This document shows, in pieces, positions 6,334 to 6,752 of a DNA stretch of 6,752 nt. The notes below the pieces were generated by a model. That model saw only the letters and a program-made list of their open reading frames with translations. It ran no database searches and had not been told where the DNA came from. Origin of the DNA: Rhodospirillales bacterium (GTDB taxonomy: Bacteria > Pseudomonadota > Alphaproteobacteria > Rhodospirillales > Magnetospirillaceae); contig JASHSH010000347.1 of NCBI GenBank assembly GCA_030040955.1, positions 1-6,752 of the forward strand, given 5' to 3'. Numbering within the stretch: position 1 is the stretch's first letter; the number at the start of each line of letters is the position of its first letter. The position numbers and the translations under genes were made by a program.

Positions 6334-6560
6334 TGCCCGCGCCGCCGAGGCTGAGCGGGCGTGCCGTCGTGAAGGTCTTCGGGCATGACGGCTGGGAACT
6401 CGTTCGTCAGAAGGGCAGCCACATGATCCTGGTGAAAGACGGCAGCGTGGCGACTCTATCCGTACCTGATCACCGGGAGATTGCGCCGGGAACGCTGCGC
6501 AGCCTGATTCGAGCGAGCGGCTTGACCGCCGAACAATTCATCGCGCTGACGAAGAAATAA
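6333..6560 (+). CDS. hicA: HicA-family mRNA interferase toxin
   Basis: 75 residues with a dsRBD-like HicA fold. The diagnostic motif is RQKGSHMIL, with G28-S29-H30; the His is the presumed catalytic residue for cleaving mRNA. It is followed by a beta strand, VPDHREIAPGTLRSLIR and a final helix, GLTAEQFI. Length is normal for HicA and all expected residues are present, so the toxin looks functional. HicA degrades mRNA when free and is held inactive by HicB. The ATG at 6333 overlaps the hicB stop by one base (TGATG), so translation is probably coupled. It is convergent with nrdJ, with 93 bp between the stops. Codons such as CTA and GTA, rare in the large genes of the window, occur here. Confidence 0.93.
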   Translation: MPAPPRLSGRAVVKVFGHDGWELVRQKGSHMILVKDGSVATLSVPDHREIAPGTLRSLIRASGLTAEQFIALTKK

Positions 6561-6588
6561 TGGCGGGCCGAGAATCCTCTATTCGCCA
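6561..6588 (+). terminator. Weak stem-loop after hicA
   Basis: TGGCGGG (6561-6567) can pair with TTCGCCA (6582-6588), using two G-T pairs, with an inner GAG/CTC stem closing an AATC loop. A T-rich patch at 6610-6619 lies over 20 bases further on, too far for a classical terminator. The 93-bp convergent gap between hicA and nrdJ is where transcription from both sides should end; nothing stronger is visible. Confidence 0.25.
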
Positions 6589-6653
6589 CCACTAAGGCAG
6601 CGACGACTGATTTCTTTTTATATCGGGTCCCGCCTTCGCCCCCAGCCGCCCCC

Positions 6654-6752
6654 CTAACTGCACCCGCTGGTCGCGCCGCAGCTGTCGCATTTCATGCAGG
6701 TGCCGTTGCGCACCAGCGTGAAGTTGCCGCATTCCGAGCAGGGATCGCCCTC
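6654..6752 (-). CDS. nrdJ: Class II (B12-dependent) ribonucleotide reductase, C-terminal fragment
   Basis: Only the last 32 codons and a TAG stop (6656-6654) are in the window; the gene enters from the right edge. The tail reads EGDPCSECGNFTLVRNGTCM followed by KCDSCGATSGCS. Two CxxC pairs (PCSEC and CMKC) form the zinc-ribbon-like C-terminal module characteristic of NrdJ. Two further cysteines (CGATSGC) sit at the extreme end and probably act as the redox pair that re-reduces the active site. The enzyme converts ribonucleotides to deoxyribonucleotides using adenosylcobalamin. Identification rests on this tail alone, but the pattern is distinctive. Confidence 0.85.
   Translation of the reverse strand, partial: EGDPCSECGNFTLVRNGTCMKCDSCGATSGCS

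Overview
The window is very GC-rich DNA with long open frames on both strands. It most likely comes from an alphaproteobacterium, and a sphingomonad would fit. The basis is the overall composition, the Shine-Dalgarno-led genes, a CBS-linked cytoplasmic hybrid kinase and the tail of a B12-dependent (class II) ribonucleotide reductase. Taxonomy is inferred from gene content and base composition only.

Layout, left to right. Bases 1-1960 (minus strand) hold most of a soluble hybrid histidine kinase: a CBS-like N-terminus, HisKA and HATPase_c domains, a degenerate receiver and an intact receiver. Its C-terminus runs off the left edge. Only 30-60 bp away, and divergent, lies a SulP-family anion transporter (1991-4189, plus) that carries both a STAS domain and a C-terminal cyclic-nucleotide-binding domain. 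Convergent with it, after an 18-bp gap, is a single-receiver response regulator (4208-4963, minus) with no DNA-binding domain and a small unassigned C-terminal module. Upstream of that regulator on the same strand is an unrecognised secreted, lysine- and alanine-rich helical protein (5049-5786, minus). It has a strong Shine-Dalgarno sequence and a perfect GC hairpin after its stop codon.

Bases 5787-6126 are non-coding. They contain a dense G-tract array with quadruplex potential (5941-6001), a possible promoter and a small inverted repeat. Next comes a compact hicB-hicA toxin-antitoxin pair (6127-6560, plus) in antitoxin-first order, its stop and start codons sharing one base. It is visibly less GC-biased than its neighbours. 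The right edge (6654-6752, minus) holds the last 32 codons of the class II ribonucleotide reductase gene nrdJ.

The kinase, the transporter with two regulatory domains, and the receiver protein may form one local signalling unit linking anion transport to phosphorelay and nucleotide signals. That is inferred from adjacency and domain content. The hicBA pair looks like an independent insertion next to nrdJ. I see no tRNA, rRNA, CRISPR array or insertion sequence.
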